Source of the DNA: Archivesica marissinica
Lineage: Eukaryota; Mollusca; Bivalvia; Venerida; Vesicomyidae
Direction of reading: 5' to 3'
DNA length: 64,000 nt
Assembly: GCA_014843695.1 (NCBI GenBank)
Contig: CM026387.1
Coordinates: 63,590,918-63,654,917 of the forward strand
Positions 62,210 to 64,000 of this stretch are shown here, in pieces (within the stretch, counting starts at the first letter, position 1; every line of letters starts with the position of its first letter). Position numbers and translations under genes: made by a program. The notes under the pieces were generated by a model, which saw nothing but the letters and a program-made list of their open reading frames with translations, had not been told where the DNA came from and made no database searches.

Positions 62210-63300
62210 TAATAAGGAATTAGAGACATATTGACCTACACATACTCTTTGTTCGCGATTATGAAAATAGTCTGTGATCCAGTTAAGCAAATTTCCCGAA
62301 ACTCCGTTTTGTTTTAATTTGAATACACACTTTTGTGCCAGACTCGGTCAAATGCTTTAGATATATCGCAAAATACCATACACGTTGCCTTTCTCTCATT
62401 GAAACCTTTACATATTGAATTATAGATATCTATAACTTGATATACAGTTGAATGACCAGGAAGAAAACCTGATTGTTTCTTATAAATTAGATGGTTATAT
62501 ATATATTTAAAAACAACTCTATCCATGACTTTACCCACACAGCTTATTAATGGTAATTCGAGAGTATTATAGATATGTTCACGTATACATATGTTTTTTC
62601 ATGTTATTGACTCGATTTCTTAAGCTTTGTTCAAATATTGCCAGATTGAGTAGCTATTCATTTCAACGATTACATTGACGAGATATTACGGATAAGTGAA
62701 TTATACCAAGGTTTATCATTGGGGCGAATTTGTACTAATTTAGTTGGAATACACACTTTTGCAAGTCCTAAGAATGTTTCTCCAAAGAATTATGTTGCTA
62801 CACCAATTGACTCATTATTGAGAGGCAACCAATCAACCAATGTACGATGGATGCCAGAGTTTAATGAAGTCACACAATTGGTTAAAATACTTGCCCTATG
62901 GTTTATCCGTGTGGGCTCTGTAATTAAGTTAGTCATTATTATTAAGAATAGATATATCGCGTAGTTTATTATTTCTCGCATTTAGCTGCTCTTCATTTAT
63001 ATCACCAACTAATAGGATGTTATTTCAGATGCCTGTTCTATGAGTATATCACATCTTTACCAAAAGTATACAGGTGCATTTGGTGGTCTATAAATTGTTG
63101 CTATGACATAGCTTCTGTTGTGATCTTTTATTTGGATGCATACGGATTATGGCAATGTTGTTTCTAAATCAAGCAAACGCTTAGGTTGGAAACCGGTGTT
63201 ACAGTAAGTGAGAATGCCCCCTGTATATGGCGAGAAGTCTTTCCGAAACATATTTTCGAGTTCATCAAGTTATAAGAACAAGTAGGAAACTGCTATCAAG
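62210..63300 (-). pseudogene. LINE remnant: endonuclease and reverse transcriptase
   Basis: From right to left on the minus strand: GGILTYCNTGFQPKRL and IATIYRPPNAPVYF (endonuclease, the YRPP motif), ILLVGDINEEQLNAR (the GDxN motif), NLITEPTRINHRAS, and later VVFKYIYNHLIYKKQSGFLP, then FCDISKAFDRVWH, the RT region with the first catalytic Asp. After a frameshift comes LLNWITDYFHNREQRVCVGQ. The YxDD box region is cut off where the SINE at 61987-62205 begins. Frameshifts and stops show it is inactive. Part of a CR1/Jockey-range non-LTR element. Confidence 0.85.
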
Positions 63301-63644
63301 CTCAAATTGATAGCCTGTTCATTCCTATTAGATGTACATTTTGTATATACAATAAGAGAGTCAATTTATTTATAGAGACTTCAATTTCATAACTAATATG
63401 TAACCGTTTTCAACCTTACTAAATTTCGAAGAGTTTATACATTTAGAATTTAGAAGTTTTGTTCGTTGCAATTGAGCACATCAAATACTTCATATCTTTA
63501 CACAGATAATTACTGCCATTCACACTAGATAGTTATTATGCAACATCTATATTACTCGTCTGTGCAATATGACAGGAGATTAGTGTCAAGCAGTATAAGC
63601 ATTAATTGTTTGTTCTGTTGCATATTTGGATACATAATAAACGT
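63301..63644. other. Non-coding, possibly 5' part of the LINE
   Basis: No protein motif seen; it may belong to the 5' region of the adjacent minus-strand LINE. Confidence 0.4.
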
Positions 63645-63830
63645 GTCGGCCAGGCGCCTGCCACAGGGATGTACGCCAACGGCATTCTGGGTCCATGAAG
63701 TTTCAAAATTCACCCATTGGCTGCCCAATCTGGGTAGGTGTGCGTTCGAATCCAGCACTAGCTTATATACCCAGATATTCTGGCTGCATTAGGCTAATCC
63801 AGAATCTGAACCAGGTTAAATAAATAAGAA
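63645..63830 (+). repeat. Possible SINE-like repeat
   Basis: GTGCGTTCGAATCCAGCACT is B-box-like, and the end GAACCAGGTTAAATAAATAA is a typical short retroelement tail. No second copy in this window supports it. Confidence 0.35.
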
Positions 63831-64000
63831 TTAAACTTTTCGTAAAATTTAAATTGTGAATTGGATCTTTTAATTATAGGTACGAGTCTCTAATATTCTC
63901 TTTAATAAACATTGACGTCGCACTGTATTGTATGCTTTTATGATAGCTGACTTAAATATTAATTGTATTGCAATCGGGTCTTCTCTGATATAACAAGGGA

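Overview
This is a window of animal nuclear DNA, most probably from a mollusc or another lophotrochozoan. The reasons are genes split by short exons with GT/AG sites, at least three tRNA-derived SINE families, degenerate LINEs, an LTR retroelement, an invertebrate-type neuropeptide-like GPCR exon, and an extreme load of minisatellites. There is no operon structure and no rRNA gene. A 1,000-base run of N (20501-21500) is an assembly gap.

Left third (1-19.7 kb): the minus strand carries one protein-kinase-like gene. I assembled seven exons (16817 down to 1857) from splice sites and matching codon phases, giving 984 coding bases in frame. The exons run from the middle of the N-lobe through the catalytic loop, DFG, the PPE motif and the end of the C-lobe, and then into a Ser/Thr-rich and acidic tail that leaves the window. 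The catalytic loop reads HRN instead of HRD, so the product is predicted to be a pseudokinase or a strongly altered kinase. The first exons (glycine loop, ATP-binding lysine) were not found. Its introns are full of minisatellites, SINEs, a TIR element that has seeded a satellite, and dispersed duplicates.

Middle (18.4-48.3 kb): an LTR retroelement (putative LTR, tRNA-Pro-like primer site, gag) runs into the assembly gap. It is followed by a 20-bp satellite split by a 953-bp block, a 54-bp array, a (TA)n(TG)n-containing array of about 42 bp, a short 22-bp array, and an 11.6-kb 22-bp array of about 527 units. The last is almost free of stops in all three minus-strand frames, so it yields apparent ORFs of up to about 3,500 codons. 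These are most likely repeat artefacts.

Right part (48.8-64 kb): first coding exon of a class A GPCR (minus strand), pieces of four LINEs, more SINEs, and a 4.9-kb 27-bp array (about 182 units) open in two frames on each strand. That array passes directly into a second minisatellite.

Roughly 36-37 kb (about 57%) of the window is tandem repeat, in at least 18 separate arrays that mostly differ in sequence. The only host coding sequence I can support is the seven kinase exons and one GPCR exon.
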